Of a stretch of DNA of 64,000 nt, positions 16,125-25,364 are shown in pieces. The first letter of the stretch is position 1, and each line of letters begins with the position of its first letter. A program made the position numbers and the translations under genes. The notes beneath the pieces are model-generated. The model was not told where the DNA came from and searched no databases. It saw only the letters and a list, made by a program, of their open reading frames with translations. This stretch comes from Corynebacterium alimapuense (GTDB taxonomy: Bacteria > Actinomycetota > Actinomycetes > Mycobacteriales > Mycobacteriaceae): positions 1 through 64,000 of the forward strand of contig NZ_PTJO01000001.1 in NCBI RefSeq assembly GCF_003716585.1, in the 5' to 3' direction.

Positions 16125-16156
16125 TTCAGCATATACCCCCTAGGGTTTATGCTGAA
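16125..16156. promoter_or_regulatory. 32-bp palindrome with CsoR/CstR-like core before the SQR-like gene
   Basis: Perfect 9-bp arms TTCAGCATA and TATGCTGAA enclose a core with ATACCC-CCTA-GGGTTT (16133-16148), centred on the same point. The core differs from the peroxiredoxin site by one base in the half-site and has the same 4-bp spacer. It ends 27 bp before the gene's ATG on the minus strand, where a repressor would block transcription. Confidence 0.6.
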
Positions 16157-16198
16157 AGGCCATTCACCCCCGAAATGCCCCTCATCTCAGCACCAGAA

Positions 16199-16245
16199 AC
16201 GACGCCGCCCTGTCGCACACAGGGTGCAACAGGGCGGCGTCGAAT
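16199..16245 (-). terminator. Terminator of the CoA-transferase gene
   Basis: A stem of CGACGCCGCCCTGT and its complement has an imperfect inner loop, followed by a short weak U-tract on the minus strand. It lies 26 bp after the gene's stop. Confidence 0.7.
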
Positions 16246-16270
16246 AGCTGGGTAAAAACCCTGCCGAAAA

Positions 16271-17779
16271 CTAGGCCTGCTTCATCGAGCCGTTAGCCAA
16301 GAAGCGCTCATGGAAGGAGAAGGCAGTAGACAGATCGTGCGGGGTCTGAAGGAAGCGGCCCTTGTTCGCACGCTCCACGTATTCCTCGAGCAGCGGACGG
16401 TAGTCCGGGTGCGCAACAGCGATCGTCTTAGCAACGCGGTCACGAGGAGCCAATCCACGCAAGTCAGCGACACCGTACTCGGTGATGATGACCATGGCGT
16501 CATGCTCAGTGTGGTCAATATGGGAGGCGAAAGGCACGATCGCGGAGATATCGCCGCCCTTGGCGTCCGAAGGAGAGATGAAGGTGGACACGCGGGCGTT
16601 ACGGGTGAAATCACCGGAGCCGCCGATGCCGTTCATGATCCGGGAGCCTGCAACATGAGTCGAGTTAATGTTGCCGTAAATATCGGCCTCAATCATGCCG
16701 TTGGAAGAAATCAGACCAACGCGGCGAATGACCTCGGGGTGGTTGGAGACCTGCTGCGGACGCAGGATGATGCTCTCGCGGTAACGCTTGGCTTCCTGGT
16801 TCATCTTCTCGGCATACTCCGGAGAGAGCGAGAAAGAGGTGGCAGAGGCAACAGTCATCTTGCCGGCGTCGATCAGATCGACCATGCCGTCCTGGATAAC
16901 CTCGGTGTAGGCCTCGATCTTTTCAAACTTGGAGTCGAGCAGACCTGCCATCACGGCGTTGGGGACGTTACCCACACCGGACTGCATGATGTAGTTGTCA
17001 TAGGTCAAACGGCCGCCAGCGACCTCACCCTCGAGGAAGCTGATGAAGTGGCCAGCGATCTTCTGGGAAGTCTCATCGACCGGCTTAAAGGGAGCGTTGC
17101 GGTCCGGGGTGTTGGTCTCTACGATCGCAACAACCTTGCTCAGGTCGATGTCAATGAAGGTCTTACCAATCCGGTCACCACTGTTGATGATCGGGACCGG
17201 GGTGCGGTTGGGCAGGTGCTGGATGCGGTAGATATCCGCCATTCCCTCCAGCTCAAGAGACTGCCACTCATTGACCTCAATGATGATCTTCTTGGCGGAA
17301 TCCAAGAAGTCAACGTTGTTGCCGACGCCGGAGGATGGGATTAGGTGTCCGTCTTCGGTGATCCGGGTGACCTCAACGATGGCGACATCCAAGTTCGGCC
17401 CGAAGAACCCGTACTCGACCTGCTGGCCGGAGTGGGACAGGTGAATATCCTGGTACTTGATCTCACCTGCGTTGATGGCGTTACGCATCGTCGGATCAGA
17501 CTGGTAAGGCATGCGGTAGTTAATCGCACCGGCTTCCGCCATGACGCCATCGCAGTCAGGCGCGGTGGAGGCGCCGGTGAATACATCGATCTTGTAGCTG
17601 TCGCCCTTGGCCTGCGCTTCTTTGGCCCGGTTGGCGATTGCGGTCGGCAGTGCTTTGGGATAAGCGGCGCCGGTGAAGCCGGACATGCCGACCTTGTCAC
17701 CGTTGTCGATGAATTGAGCAGCTTCCTCAGCGCTCATGACCTTGCCGCGCAGCATGGCGTTAGCGATCCGATCGGACAT
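16271..17779 (-). CDS. Acetyl-CoA hydrolase/CoA-transferase family (succinyl-CoA:acetate type)
   Basis: A two-domain CoA-transferase of the acetyl-CoA hydrolase/transferase family; relatives move CoA between succinyl-CoA (or propionyl-CoA) and acetate, allowing acetate activation without ATP. The 502-aa length is typical. DKVGMSGFTGAAYPKALP near the start and RIMNGIGGSGDFTRNA near residue 390 are the conserved CoA-binding and oxyanion segments. AGGAGG precedes the ATG, with a small CGGACC/GGTCCG hairpin just before it. A gene of this kind lies near phoU-pst in C. glutamicum. The exact donor cannot be told from sequence. Confidence 0.9.
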   Translation of the reverse strand: MSDRIANAMLRGKVMSAEEAAQFIDNGDKVGMSGFTGAAYPKALPTAIANRAKEAQAKGDSYKIDVFTGASTAPDCDGVMAEAGAINYRMPYQSDPTMRNAINAGEIKYQDIHLSHSGQQVEYGFFGPNLDVAIVEVTRITEDGHLIPSSGVGNNVDFLDSAKKIIIEVNEWQSLELEGMADIYRIQHLPNRTPVPIINSGDRIGKTFIDIDLSKVVAIVETNTPDRNAPFKPVDETSQKIAGHFISFLEGEVAGGRLTYDNYIMQSGVGNVPNAVMAGLLDSKFEKIEAYTEVIQDGMVDLIDAGKMTVASATSFSLSPEYAEKMNQEAKRYRESIILRPQQVSNHPEVIRRVGLISSNGMIEADIYGNINSTHVAGSRIMNGIGGSGDFTRNARVSTFISPSDAKGGDISAIVPFASHIDHTEHDAMVIITEYGVADLRGLAPRDRVAKTIAVAHPDYRPLLEEYVERANKGRFLQTPHDLSTAFSFHERFLANGSMKQA

Positions 17780-17950
17780 GTATTACCTCCTGATAAAACG
17801 GACCATCTCAGGGTCCGCATGCAATGTCGGTGTAGCTGTGCGGGCACCGGCTATGAGTGTGAGAAACCGGAGACCGACGTCTTTTAGTTACGACCACCAC
17901 ATTAGCGGATTCACCCCCACACTGCCGCAAGGTCCACGGTACTGTGATTT

Positions 17951-17980
17951 ACCCCGGAAATTTCGCTCCCCACCCGGGGT
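17951..17980. other. Inverted repeat in the divergent CoA-transferase/dus gap
   Basis: ACCCCGG and CCGGGGT pair across 16 nt. It lies inside the longest open frame of dusB but before the chosen start, so it is more likely leader or operator DNA than coding. The rest of the 242-bp gap shows no clear element. Confidence 0.35.
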
Positions 17981-18021
17981 TAGTTTGGGCACTACTGCCC
18001 TTTAAGAGGACAATTGCAGAT

Positions 18022-19167
18022 GTGACTCTATCTATCGGTTCCCTGACTCTGAATTCACCCGTGGTTCTGGCCCCCATGGCCGGCGTAACCAACGTGGCTT
18101 TTCGCACCCTGTGCCGTGAGCAGGAGATTGAAAGGACTGGGACCGTGTCTGGTCTCTATGTCTGCGAAATGATCACCGCACGCGCGCTGGTCGAACGCAA
18201 CGAGAAAACTCTCCATATGACGACTTTCGCTCCGGATGAGAATCCTCGGAGCATGCAGCTCTACACAACAGATCCGGAATATACCTACAAGGCTGCCAAA
18301 ATGATCGTCGATGATAACCTCGCCGATCACATCGATATGAACTTTGGCTGCCCGGTCCCCAAAGTCACCCGTCGTGGTGGCGGCTCAGCGATCCCCTACA
18401 AGCGCCGACTATTTGCCAACATCGTCGCCGCGGCGGTTAAAGCTACCGAAGGCACCGATATTCCGGTGACGGTGAAGTTCCGAGTCGGAATCGACGACGA
18501 ACACCACACTCATCTCGACGCAGGGCGAATCGCAGCTGAGGAAGGCGCTGTCGCTGTCGCATTGCATGCACGCACAGCCGCCCAACGCTATTCCGGCGCT
18601 GCCGATTGGTCAGAGATTGCCCGGCTCGTTGAACATATGGATGGCTCCGGAGTACCAGTACTTGGCAATGGAGACATTTTCGCGGCTAGTGACGCCCGTC
18701 GAATGATGACAGAAACAGGCTGCGACGGAGTCGTCGTCGGGCGAGGTTGCTTGGGACGACCATGGCTATTTGCAGAATTGTCTGCCGAACTACGCGGTGA
18801 CCCAGTCCCGCCTGAGCCCACACTCGGCGAGGTCACTCGGATCATCATCCGCCACGCAGAGCTGCTGGCAGCTCATGACGGTGAGCAGCAGGCATCTCGA
18901 GATCTACGCAAACACATGGGTTGGTATCTGCGCGGTTTCCCAGTCGGTGGAGACTTACGCGCCAATCTCTCTAGAATGTCCTCCTTGGCGCAACTACGAG
19001 AGCTGCTCGCCCCTTGGTCAGACTCCGATGCGATAGCCGAAAATGCTGACGAAGCCCGCGGCCGACAAGGCTCCTCCGCTAAGGTCGCGCTTCCTGAAGG
19101 ATGGCTGGATGATCCGGAAGATGATGCCGTCCCAGAAGGCGCTGAGATCATGAATTCCGGCGGTTAG
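18022..19167 (+). CDS. dus: tRNA-dihydrouridine synthase (Dus)
   Basis: An FMN enzyme that reduces specific uridines of tRNA to dihydrouridine. The 381-aa protein starts with the barrel strand SPVVLAPMAGVTNVAFR, contains the catalytic Cys110 in HIDMNFGCPVPKVTRRGGGSA, and has the FMN-phosphate segment GDIFAASDARRMMTETGCDGVVVGRGCLGRPW. The GTG start was chosen because AAGAGGA lies before it; an earlier GTG 26 codons upstream would run through an inverted repeat. It is closest to the DusB type. It is divergent from the CoA-transferase and followed by phoU. Confidence 0.93.
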   Translation: MTLSIGSLTLNSPVVLAPMAGVTNVAFRTLCREQEIERTGTVSGLYVCEMITARALVERNEKTLHMTTFAPDENPRSMQLYTTDPEYTYKAAKMIVDDNLADHIDMNFGCPVPKVTRRGGGSAIPYKRRLFANIVAAAVKATEGTDIPVTVKFRVGIDDEHHTHLDAGRIAAEEGAVAVALHARTAAQRYSGAADWSEIARLVEHMDGSGVPVLGNGDIFAASDARRMMTETGCDGVVVGRGCLGRPWLFAELSAELRGDPVPPEPTLGEVTRIIIRHAELLAAHDGEQQASRDLRKHMGWYLRGFPVGGDLRANLSRMSSLAQLRELLAPWSDSDAIAENADEARGRQGSSAKVALPEGWLDDPEDDAVPEGAEIMNSGG

Positions 19168-19219
19168 TCGGAAAGTTCAACAACTATCACCGCAGGCAGC
19201 ATAATATGTTCGCTACCCA

Positions 19220-19225
19220 TATAAT
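19220..19225 (+). promoter_or_regulatory. -10 box of phoU, probably leaderless
   Basis: A perfect TATAAT ends 6 nt before the phoU ATG, so transcription should begin at or next to the start codon. No ribosome-binding site is present, which fits a leaderless mRNA. Confidence 0.6.
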
Positions 19226-19231
19226 GGCAGC

Positions 19232-19978
19232 ATGCGTATTGCCTATAGTGAAGACCTTGAGAGTTTTGCCCACGACCTGATCATCATGTGCGATACCGTG
19301 CATTCCATCATGTCTCAGGCCTCTGAGGCTCTACTAACGGCTTCCCTCGAGCATGCAGAGCAAGCTCTCTCCTCCGCTGACGAACTCGAAGAGGTCAGGA
19401 TCCGCTGTGAGGAACGCGCAGTACAGCTCTTGGCACTCGAAGGCCCCGTGGCTCGAGATCTACGGCAGGTCATCTCTTCTATCTACATCGTCGAAGACTT
19501 TGACCGGATGGCAGCCCTGTCTATGCATATCGCCAAGGCTGCGCGCCGGCGACACCCCTCATCTGCTATTCCGGAGCCGACCATCGGCTATTTCCAAGAG
19601 ATGTCGCGTCTTGTCGATGACATGATGACCAAAACACATGACATTCTGGTCGATCTTGATGTTGAGGTAGCCATGGTGCTCAGCGAAGAAGACGATGCAG
19701 TAGATGATCTCCATGAGTTCATACTGAATATGCTGACCCAACGGGAATGGAAGCATTCCACTCGTGAGGCCGTCGATGTGACCTTATTGGCACGTTTCTA
19801 CGAACGATACGCAGACCACTGCGTCAACGTCGCCGCCCGAGTGGTCTACCTTGCATCAGGATTCAAACCAGATGATTACCTGGCGCAAAAAGAGCGCAAC
19901 CAAGCCAACGCTGAGATGGAACGCCGCTTCGCTGAACTAGAACGCCAGTTCTCTCGCCGTCGCCCGCATGAGCTCTAA
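19232..19978 (+). CDS. phoU: Phosphate signalling protein PhoU
   Basis: PhoU links the Pst transporter to the phosphate two-component system, damping phosphate uptake and the Pho response. The 248-aa protein is two repeats of a three-helix bundle, with metal-binding acidic motifs such as VARDLRQVISSIYIVEDFDRMA and the matching ERYADHCVNVAARVVYL in the second half. It is convergent with pstB across a shared terminator, so it is not in the pst operon but remains next to it. A TATAAT box 6 nt before the ATG suggests a leaderless message. Confidence 0.93.
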   Translation: MRIAYSEDLESFAHDLIIMCDTVHSIMSQASEALLTASLEHAEQALSSADELEEVRIRCEERAVQLLALEGPVARDLRQVISSIYIVEDFDRMAALSMHIAKAARRRHPSSAIPEPTIGYFQEMSRLVDDMMTKTHDILVDLDVEVAMVLSEEDDAVDDLHEFILNMLTQREWKHSTREAVDVTLLARFYERYADHCVNVAARVVYLASGFKPDDYLAQKERNQANAEMERRFAELERQFSRRRPHEL

Positions 19979-19991
19979 CAGCCAAAATCCC

Positions 19992-20030
19992 AAATAGGCC
20001 CGCCGCACGTGATGTGCGGCGGGCCTATTT
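19992..20030. terminator. Bidirectional terminator between phoU and pstB
   Basis: A perfect 17-bp stem of AAATAGGCCCGCCGCAC with its complement has a 5-nt loop. It serves both convergent genes. Confidence 0.9.
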
Positions 20031-20054
20031 GTAGGTAGTTACTACCTGGAAGAT

Positions 20055-20828
20055 TTATCCGAAGCGACCAGCGATGTAGTCTTCGGTCTCTTTCTGATCC
20101 GGGTTTTCGAAGATCTTCTTGGTCTCGCCAAACTCGACCAAGCGACCCGGCTTACCGGTGGCTTCCAAAGAGTAGAAGGCCGTCTTGTCGGACACGCGCG
20201 CAGCCTGCTGCATGTTGTGCGTGACGATAACGATGGTGAAGTCTTCCTTCAGCTCGTGGATCAGATCTTCCACTGCGAGGGTGGAAATCGGGTCCAGAGC
20301 GGAGCAAGGCTCATCCATGAGCAGGACCTCAGGCTCGACTGCAATAGCACGAGCGATGCACAGACGCTGCTGCTGACCGCCGGAGAGTCCGCCGCCCGGC
20401 TTATCCAAGCGATCCTTAACTTCTTCCCATAGGTTGGCGCCGCGCAAGGAGCGCTCGGCAACCTCTTTGAGCTTCTTTTTGTTCTTCTCACCGGAGAGCT
20501 TCAGGCCGGCTACGACATTGTCCTCAATGGACATAGTCGGGAAGGGGTTTGCCTTCTGGAAAACCATGCCAATGGTGTTTCGGACGGCTACGGGATCGAT
20601 CTTGGAACCGTAGATGTCCTCACCGTCAAGGAGGATCTCACCCTTGACATAAGCACCTGGGATAACTTCGTGCATCCGGTTGATAGAACGCAGCACGGTG
20701 GACTTGCCACAACCTGAGGGGCCGATAAAGGCAGTAACTGCCTGTGCCGGGATCTGCATATTGACGGACTGTACGGCGTGGAAATCACCGTAGTAGATGT
20801 TGACGTCGTTGAGTTCGAGCTTGGACAT
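20055..20828 (-). CDS. pstB: Phosphate ABC transporter ATP-binding protein PstB
   Basis: The ATPase of the high-affinity PstSCAB phosphate importer. The 257-aa protein has Walker [10 protein letters not shown] (residues 36-44), signature [15 protein letters not shown] and Walker [15 protein letters not shown]. The start MSKLELN follows CAGGAG; the frame runs about 120 codons further upstream, but that part is antisense-like and overlaps pstA. Last gene of pstS-pstC-pstA-pstB. Confidence 0.97.
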   Translation of the reverse strand: MSKLELNDVNIYYGDFHAVQSVNMQIPAQAVTAFIGPSGCGKSTVLRSINRMHEVIPGAYVKGEILLDGEDIYGSKIDPVAVRNTIGMVFQKANPFPTMSIEDNVVAGLKLSGEKNKKKLKEVAERSLRGANLWEEVKDRLDKPGGGLSGGQQQRLCIARAIAVEPEVLLMDEPCSALDPISTLAVEDLIHELKEDFTIVIVTHNMQQAARVSDKTAFYSLEATGKPGRLVEFGETKKIFENPDQKETEDYIAGRFG

Positions 20829-20878
20829 CAGTAACTCCTGGGAACTGGGTGTGGGAAATACTTCAGGACGTGGAAAAG

Positions 20879-21805
20879 CTACTGCTTGACCGAGAACTTG
20901 GCGGAGATAACACGGGCGCCAATGTTGAGCAGAGCGATGATCAGGACCAGAGTGAGAGCGGCGCCCCACATCTTGTCCAGCACGGCCGGGGTGCTGCCTG
21001 CTTTGAACATATCGAGCATCATGAGCGGCAACGAGGACTGAGGACCATTCATCGGATCCAGGTTCATCGCCTGAGTCGAACCAACGAGGATCAGCACCGG
21101 AGCGGATTCGCCCATGACGCGAGCGATGGAAAGCATGATGCCGGTAACGATGCCCGAAAGTGCAGTCGGCAGCACGATCTTGGCAATGGTCTTCCACTTG
21201 GGGACACCAAGTGCGTAGGAAGCCTCACGGAGGTCCATCGGGACGATCCGCAGCATTTCTTCGGTATTGCGCACGACCACGGGGACCATGAGCAGAACCA
21301 ACGAGAGCGAGACGGCCATGCCTGAACGGTCAAAACCGAACAAGGTAATCCAGGTGGTGAAAATAAACAGCGCGGCGACGATCGAAGGGACACCAGTGAG
21401 AATGTCCACCATGAAGGTAGTAATGCGGCCCAGTCGGCTGCCGTTGGCGTACTCGACCAGATAGATGGCGGTGAAAATACCAATCGGGATCGAGAGGAGC
21501 GAAGCGATGGACGTCTGAATGATGGTGCCAGCGATTGCGTGTAGGGCACCGCCACCGGGCACCTGGTAGAGAACTCCCTCCTGAGAGGTGGTCCACCAAT
21601 CAGCAGTCAAGATCGCGGAGAGGCCACTGGAGAGAACTGTCCACAAGACCCACACGAGGGGGATCAGTGCCAAACCCATGGTCGTGTAGACCAGAATGCT
21701 GGCTACCGAGTTGGTGGATTTACGCTTCTGCGAGATGTCACTGAAAGCGGAATTTTTACCCAACGCCTGAGAATCTGCGTTAATAGTATTGAGATTATTG
21801 CTCAT
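20879..21805 (-). CDS. pstA: Phosphate ABC transporter permease PstA
   Basis: One of two membrane channels of the phosphate importer. The 308-aa protein has six likely membrane segments and the EAA-type loop [26 protein letters not shown] that docks on PstB. The N-terminal 30 residues are polar and rich in Ser and Asn. It lies 14 bp after pstC and about 50 bp before pstB on the same strand. Confidence 0.95.
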   Translation of the reverse strand: MSNNLNTINADSQALGKNSAFSDISQKRKSTNSVASILVYTTMGLALIPLVWVLWTVLSSGLSAILTADWWTTSQEGVLYQVPGGGALHAIAGTIIQTSIASLLSIPIGIFTAIYLVEYANGSRLGRITTFMVDILTGVPSIVAALFIFTTWITLFGFDRSGMAVSLSLVLLMVPVVVRNTEEMLRIVPMDLREASYALGVPKWKTIAKIVLPTALSGIVTGIMLSIARVMGESAPVLILVGSTQAMNLDPMNGPQSSLPLMMLDMFKAGSTPAVLDKMWGAALTLVLIIALLNIGARVISAKFSVKQ

Positions 21806-21819
21806 GATTTTCCCTCCGC

Positions 21820-22878
21820 CTACTTCTTGGCGACGATAGCGCGGGCGATGGAGTTGACCACGAAGGTCAACAGGAACAGCACCAGACCCGCGGCGATATA
21901 AGCGCCGGCCCGGAGATCATCGTTGAACTCGGGGGCAGCGTTGGCGATTGCAGTCGCGAAGGTGGTGCCACCATCGAACAGCGAGAAACGGAATGCCGAG
22001 GAGGGCGAGACCACCATGTAGAGGGCCATCGTCTCACCGAGTGCACGGCCTAGCCCCAGCATCGAACCAGAGACATAACCCGAGAAGCCGAATGGCAGAA
22101 CGGTCATCCGCACAACTTCCCAACGGGTGGCGCCAAGTGCCAGTGCAGCTTCGACCTGCCCCTTCGGCGTCTGGATGAGAACCTCGCGGGTGGTGGCTGC
22201 GATAACCGGAAGGATCATCACGGCTAGAACGATGCCACCAGTGAGGATGTTTCGACCGGTAGCAAAGGAAGGCGAGTTTGCGTAAGTGGCGAAGAGGAAG
22301 AAACCGCCACCCCAGCTATAAATCCACTCATAGAAGCTAGACAATGCCGGGCCGAGAACCTGCCAGCCCCACAGGCCATAGACGATCGAGGGAACTGCAG
22401 CGAGCATGTCGACGAGGTAGCCGAGCGGCTTAACCGCACGCCTCGGGGCATAGTTAGAGAGGAATACCGCGATGCCTAGTGCAACTGGCATCGCAATGAT
22501 CAAGGCAACAACCGAGATCAAGACCGTTACCGCGAAGAGGTTCGGAATACCGAAAGCCATAGCTTCGGTGTTGGAGGTATCCCAAGGGCCAGCGTAGGTG
22601 AAAAAGCCTAACCAGCCATTGACATTGTTGTTCAGGGATGGAACTGCGCGCCAAATAAGGAAGAGACCGATCGAGGCGATGATCACGGTCATCAGGGCAG
22701 CTGAAGCAGTGGAGAAGAACTCGAATATGCGGTCGCCTGGGCGCTTAACGCTGCCAGTCGACGCGAGTTCCGGGGCATCCGGTTGCTGGGAAATTCCGGT
22801 TGGTGCCACGGTGTTCATGATCTCGGGTTCCCCGATGCGGGTTACCTGACCATCCGCGGTCGGACGATTACTTGCCAT
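21820..22878 (-). CDS. pstC: Phosphate ABC transporter permease PstC
   Basis: The second permease of the phosphate importer. The 352-aa protein has a roughly 50-residue polar N-terminus, six or so membrane segments, and the coupling loop EAALALGATRWEVVRMTVLPFGFSGY. The start used has AAGGAAT some 12 nt upstream; a methionine 21 codons later is an alternative. It is separated from pstS by 208 bp holding a hairpin. Confidence 0.95.
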   Translation of the reverse strand: MASNRPTADGQVTRIGEPEIMNTVAPTGISQQPDAPELASTGSVKRPGDRIFEFFSTASAALMTVIIASIGLFLIWRAVPSLNNNVNGWLGFFTYAGPWDTSNTEAMAFGIPNLFAVTVLISVVALIIAMPVALGIAVFLSNYAPRRAVKPLGYLVDMLAAVPSIVYGLWGWQVLGPALSSFYEWIYSWGGGFFLFATYANSPSFATGRNILTGGIVLAVMILPVIAATTREVLIQTPKGQVEAALALGATRWEVVRMTVLPFGFSGYVSGSMLGLGRALGETMALYMVVSPSSAFRFSLFDGGTTFATAIANAAPEFNDDLRAGAYIAAGLVLFLLTFVVNSIARAIVAKK

Positions 22879-22954
22879 TAGGGCACAGATTCCTTTGAAA
22901 ATTGGCGAGAAAGATGGGCATCAAGCTGAACGAGTTCTTGATAAACACGACAGC

Positions 22955-22985
22955 GCCTCCGAAAGCGTATAAGGCGAACGGAGGC
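22955..22985 (-). other. Hairpin in the pstS-pstC intergenic region
   Basis: GCCTCCG and CGGAGGC pair across a 17-nt loop. No U-tract follows on the minus strand. Such hairpins after a binding-protein gene often stabilise or partly end the message, giving more PstS than permease. The role here is inference. Confidence 0.5.
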
Positions 22986-23086
22986 TAAGAAATTGCGTGG
23001 ATAGAGCGCCAGACTCTAACCTTGCCCGGCTGGCTAGAGGGAGGTTGCTTTCATACCATCCTCCAACCCAGGCCTAATAACCTTAA

Positions 23087-24190
23087 TTACTGGATAGCTT
23101 CGACTGCAGCAACCAGGCGATCGTGGTGAGCACCGGTGACCGGGACGTAACCGAGTTCAGCCAAGCCCTCATCCTGGGAGTTCAACGCAACGGTCAGGAA
23201 GTCCTTGACCATGTTGGAGGTTTCCTCGTCGTAGCCAGCTGAGCAGACGATCTCGTAGGTAGCCAGAGCCAACGGGTAGGCGCCCTCTTCGTTCATAGCG
23301 AACATCGAGTCGGTGTCCATGACCATGTTGTGGCCCTCGGTCAGGAACTCAAGGTTCTCCAGAGCGATATCAACGCTCTCATCGTTGAGCTCGACGGGGC
23401 CGGAACCGAAGTCGATGTTGGCAACGCCCAAGCCCTGCTGATCGGCAAAGCCAGCCTCAACGTAGGTGATGCCACCGGTAATGGCGGTAGTCTGGGTAGC
23501 AACACCGTTGGAGCCGTTAGCGCCTTCGCCGACGGCGGCAGGGAACTGCTGGCCAACGGTTTCCCAGATATCCGGGGAGGATGCCTTGAGGAAGCGCTGG
23601 AAGTTGTCCGTGGTGCCGGACTCATCAGAGCGGTAGACGACTGAGATGTCGAGATCCGGAAGCTCTACGCCCTCATTCTCAGCGGCAATAGCATCGTCGT
23701 TCCACTTGGTGATCTCGCCGTTGAAGATACGTGCAACGGTGCCGGTAGAAAGATTCAGCTCGTCAACGCCCTCAAGGTTGTAGGCCACAGCGACCGGGCC
23801 AATAACGAGGGGAAGATGCCAAGCCTCGTTGCCACCACAGCGCTCTGCAGCCGGCTCGACCTGCTCATCGGCCAGTGCGGAATCGGAACCACCGAAGTCG
23901 ACCTGGCTGCCAATGAAGTTAGTGCGGCCGGAACCGGAACCGGAAGCAGTGTAGGCCAAAGAAGCACCGGAAACAGCCTGCTGGTACATCACGTTGAAGT
24001 AGTCCATGGCGTTCTGCTGCGCGGAGGAGCCTTCGGCGACCAGCTGACCGGTGGTACCGGTCAGGCCCTCGATAGAGGTAGCAGCTGCCTCGGTGTCATC
24101 GGAGTCGGAATCTGAGCAGGCAACGAGGGCGGTAGAGCCGATGGCTGCGACGCCAAAAATTGCGGCAGTACGCTTGAAGTTACGGATCAC
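23087..24190 (-). CDS. pstS: Phosphate-binding lipoprotein PstS
   Basis: PstS captures phosphate outside the membrane and hands it to PstCA. The 367-aa protein starts with a lipoprotein signal, MIRNFKRTAAIFGVAAIGSTALVAC, whose lipobox LVAC places the lipidated Cys at residue 25, followed by a Ser/Asp-rich linker. Ligand-loop segments such as GSGRTNFIGSQVDFGGSDS and YRSDESGTTDNFQRFL match the phosphate-binding family. First gene of pstSCAB; GTTAAC repeats about 150-190 bp upstream are candidate PhoR sites. Confidence 0.96.
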   Translation of the reverse strand: MIRNFKRTAAIFGVAAIGSTALVACSDSDSDDTEAAATSIEGLTGTTGQLVAEGSSAQQNAMDYFNVMYQQAVSGASLAYTASGSGSGRTNFIGSQVDFGGSDSALADEQVEPAAERCGGNEAWHLPLVIGPVAVAYNLEGVDELNLSTGTVARIFNGEITKWNDDAIAAENEGVELPDLDISVVYRSDESGTTDNFQRFLKASSPDIWETVGQQFPAAVGEGANGSNGVATQTTAITGGITYVEAGFADQQGLGVANIDFGSGPVELNDESVDIALENLEFLTEGHNMVMDTDSMFAMNEEGAYPLALATYEIVCSAGYDEETSNMVKDFLTVALNSQDEGLAELGYVPVTGAHHDRLVAAVEAIQ

Positions 24191-24339
24191 GGAGGAACCT
24201 TTCCGGTTAAAATCAGTCGATTGTCAGATCGAGCAAATACAGTCCTAAATCAGGACTATCCACACCGCATATCCCCGGCTAATTCTTGCCGGTAACACGC
24301 AGATCATTTGCTCACAGGCATCAAACCTAGGCTCCACCG

Positions 24340-24381
24340 GTTAACCGAATGGGTCAGTTCTAGTTAACGGATCATTAACAG
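24340..24381 (-). promoter_or_regulatory. Candidate PhoR (Pho) boxes upstream of pstS
   Basis: On the minus strand three related octamers occur, CTGTTAAT (24374-24381), CCGTTAAC (24363-24370) and CGGTTAAC (24340-24347). Their starts are 11 and 23 bp apart, on nearly the same DNA face. Direct repeats with 11-bp period are the known form of PhoP/PhoR boxes in actinobacteria. The assignment is by analogy. Confidence 0.5.
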
Positions 24382-24437
24382 TTAGGTAGTTTAAAACGAA
24401 CTTATGAGGCAACTACTGGGGAACAGTTTTTCAGCCC

Positions 24438-25334
24438 TCAGTTACCTGTCGAAGAATAGATAACATGCTCTTGAGAGATACTAAAACCCAGTTTTTCGTA
24501 TACCCGCACTGCAGGCCCATTATCGGCTTCAACATAGAGGATGATTCGACTGCTGCCTCTACTCAGCAGATGACTCAAACCCAACCGAAGCAGCGGTCCG
24601 CCCCATCCCCGGCCGCGATAATCCGCCGCAAGGCCCACGACGTACACCTCACCGAAATGTGGTTCCTCTTCAGTGTGCCATTTCGTCCAATGGAAGCCTG
24701 CCAACGCCGGGCCGGATTCATCCCAGAAAAAGAGCACGTCGCTCTCTTCAAACCAATCGGCGCCCATAGCTAAGCGCAGCCGGTCACGGTCCCATCCGCC
24801 TTGCTCAGGGTGCCACGCGAAGGCATCGTTGTTGGCTTCCAACCAGGCTTGCTCCACTAGTTCCGTGCCCCAACGGTCAATCGACTCACGAAGATTCATA
24901 GATCGCACGCCAACAGGTTCCTGGAATTCAGCGGCTTCAACCAAGGCTTGATCTTTGATTTCCATCACCAGTAGCCGGCGGGTGGGCACCATGCCCAAAT
25001 CCTTCGCCAAGGCTTGTGCCGCTGGCAGGTCACCATGCGCCCAAACATCCGTGCCTGCAAACTGAGCCAACAACTTGGTGGCTATCCCCTGTCGACGACT
25101 CCCCGGCGCAACCAACAGCTCACTGGATGTGCCGTCATAAGCAAGCACGCCGAGGACCATGGCGTCCTCTAATGCAAGCAGATGGCGATGATTTAGACGG
25201 GAATCATCAAGGCCGCGAAGGAACTGCTCCGACAGAGGATCAACCAGATCGACCTCAGCGGCTTGGGCAGCTAGCTGACGAACTTGGGCTGCTAACTGCG
25301 GACAGTCAGGTAAATACCTTTGTGCAATATGCAT
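24438..25334 (-). CDS. mshD: Mycothiol synthase (mycothiol acetyltransferase)
   Basis: MshD acetylates the cysteine amine of Cys-GlcN-Ins with acetyl-CoA, the last step in making mycothiol, the main low-molecular-weight thiol of actinobacteria. The 298-aa protein is a tandem of two GNAT domains: the first ends LLVAPGSRRQGIATKLLAQF and the second has GEVYVVGLAADYRGRGWGGPLLRLGL, whose RGRGWG loop is the acetyl-CoA site. The ATG chosen has only a weak GGGAG close by; a start nine codons upstream is possible. Divergent from the LmeA-like gene with little or no gap. Confidence 0.93.
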   Translation of the reverse strand: MHIAQRYLPDCPQLAAQVRQLAAQAAEVDLVDPLSEQFLRGLDDSRLNHRHLLALEDAMVLGVLAYDGTSSELLVAPGSRRQGIATKLLAQFAGTDVWAHGDLPAAQALAKDLGMVPTRRLLVMEIKDQALVEAAEFQEPVGVRSMNLRESIDRWGTELVEQAWLEANNDAFAWHPEQGGWDRDRLRLAMGADWFEESDVLFFWDESGPALAGFHWTKWHTEEEPHFGEVYVVGLAADYRGRGWGGPLLRLGLSHLLSRGSSRIILYVEADNGPAVRVYEKLGFSISQEHVIYSSTGN

Positions 25335-25364
25335 CACTCCCAGGGTATCGCTGGTAAACATGGA

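Noticed and set aside
16310..17344. 344-codon plus-strand open frame
   Set aside because: It lies wholly antisense to the CoA-transferase gene, has no recognisable domain, and arises from codon bias in the opposite strand.
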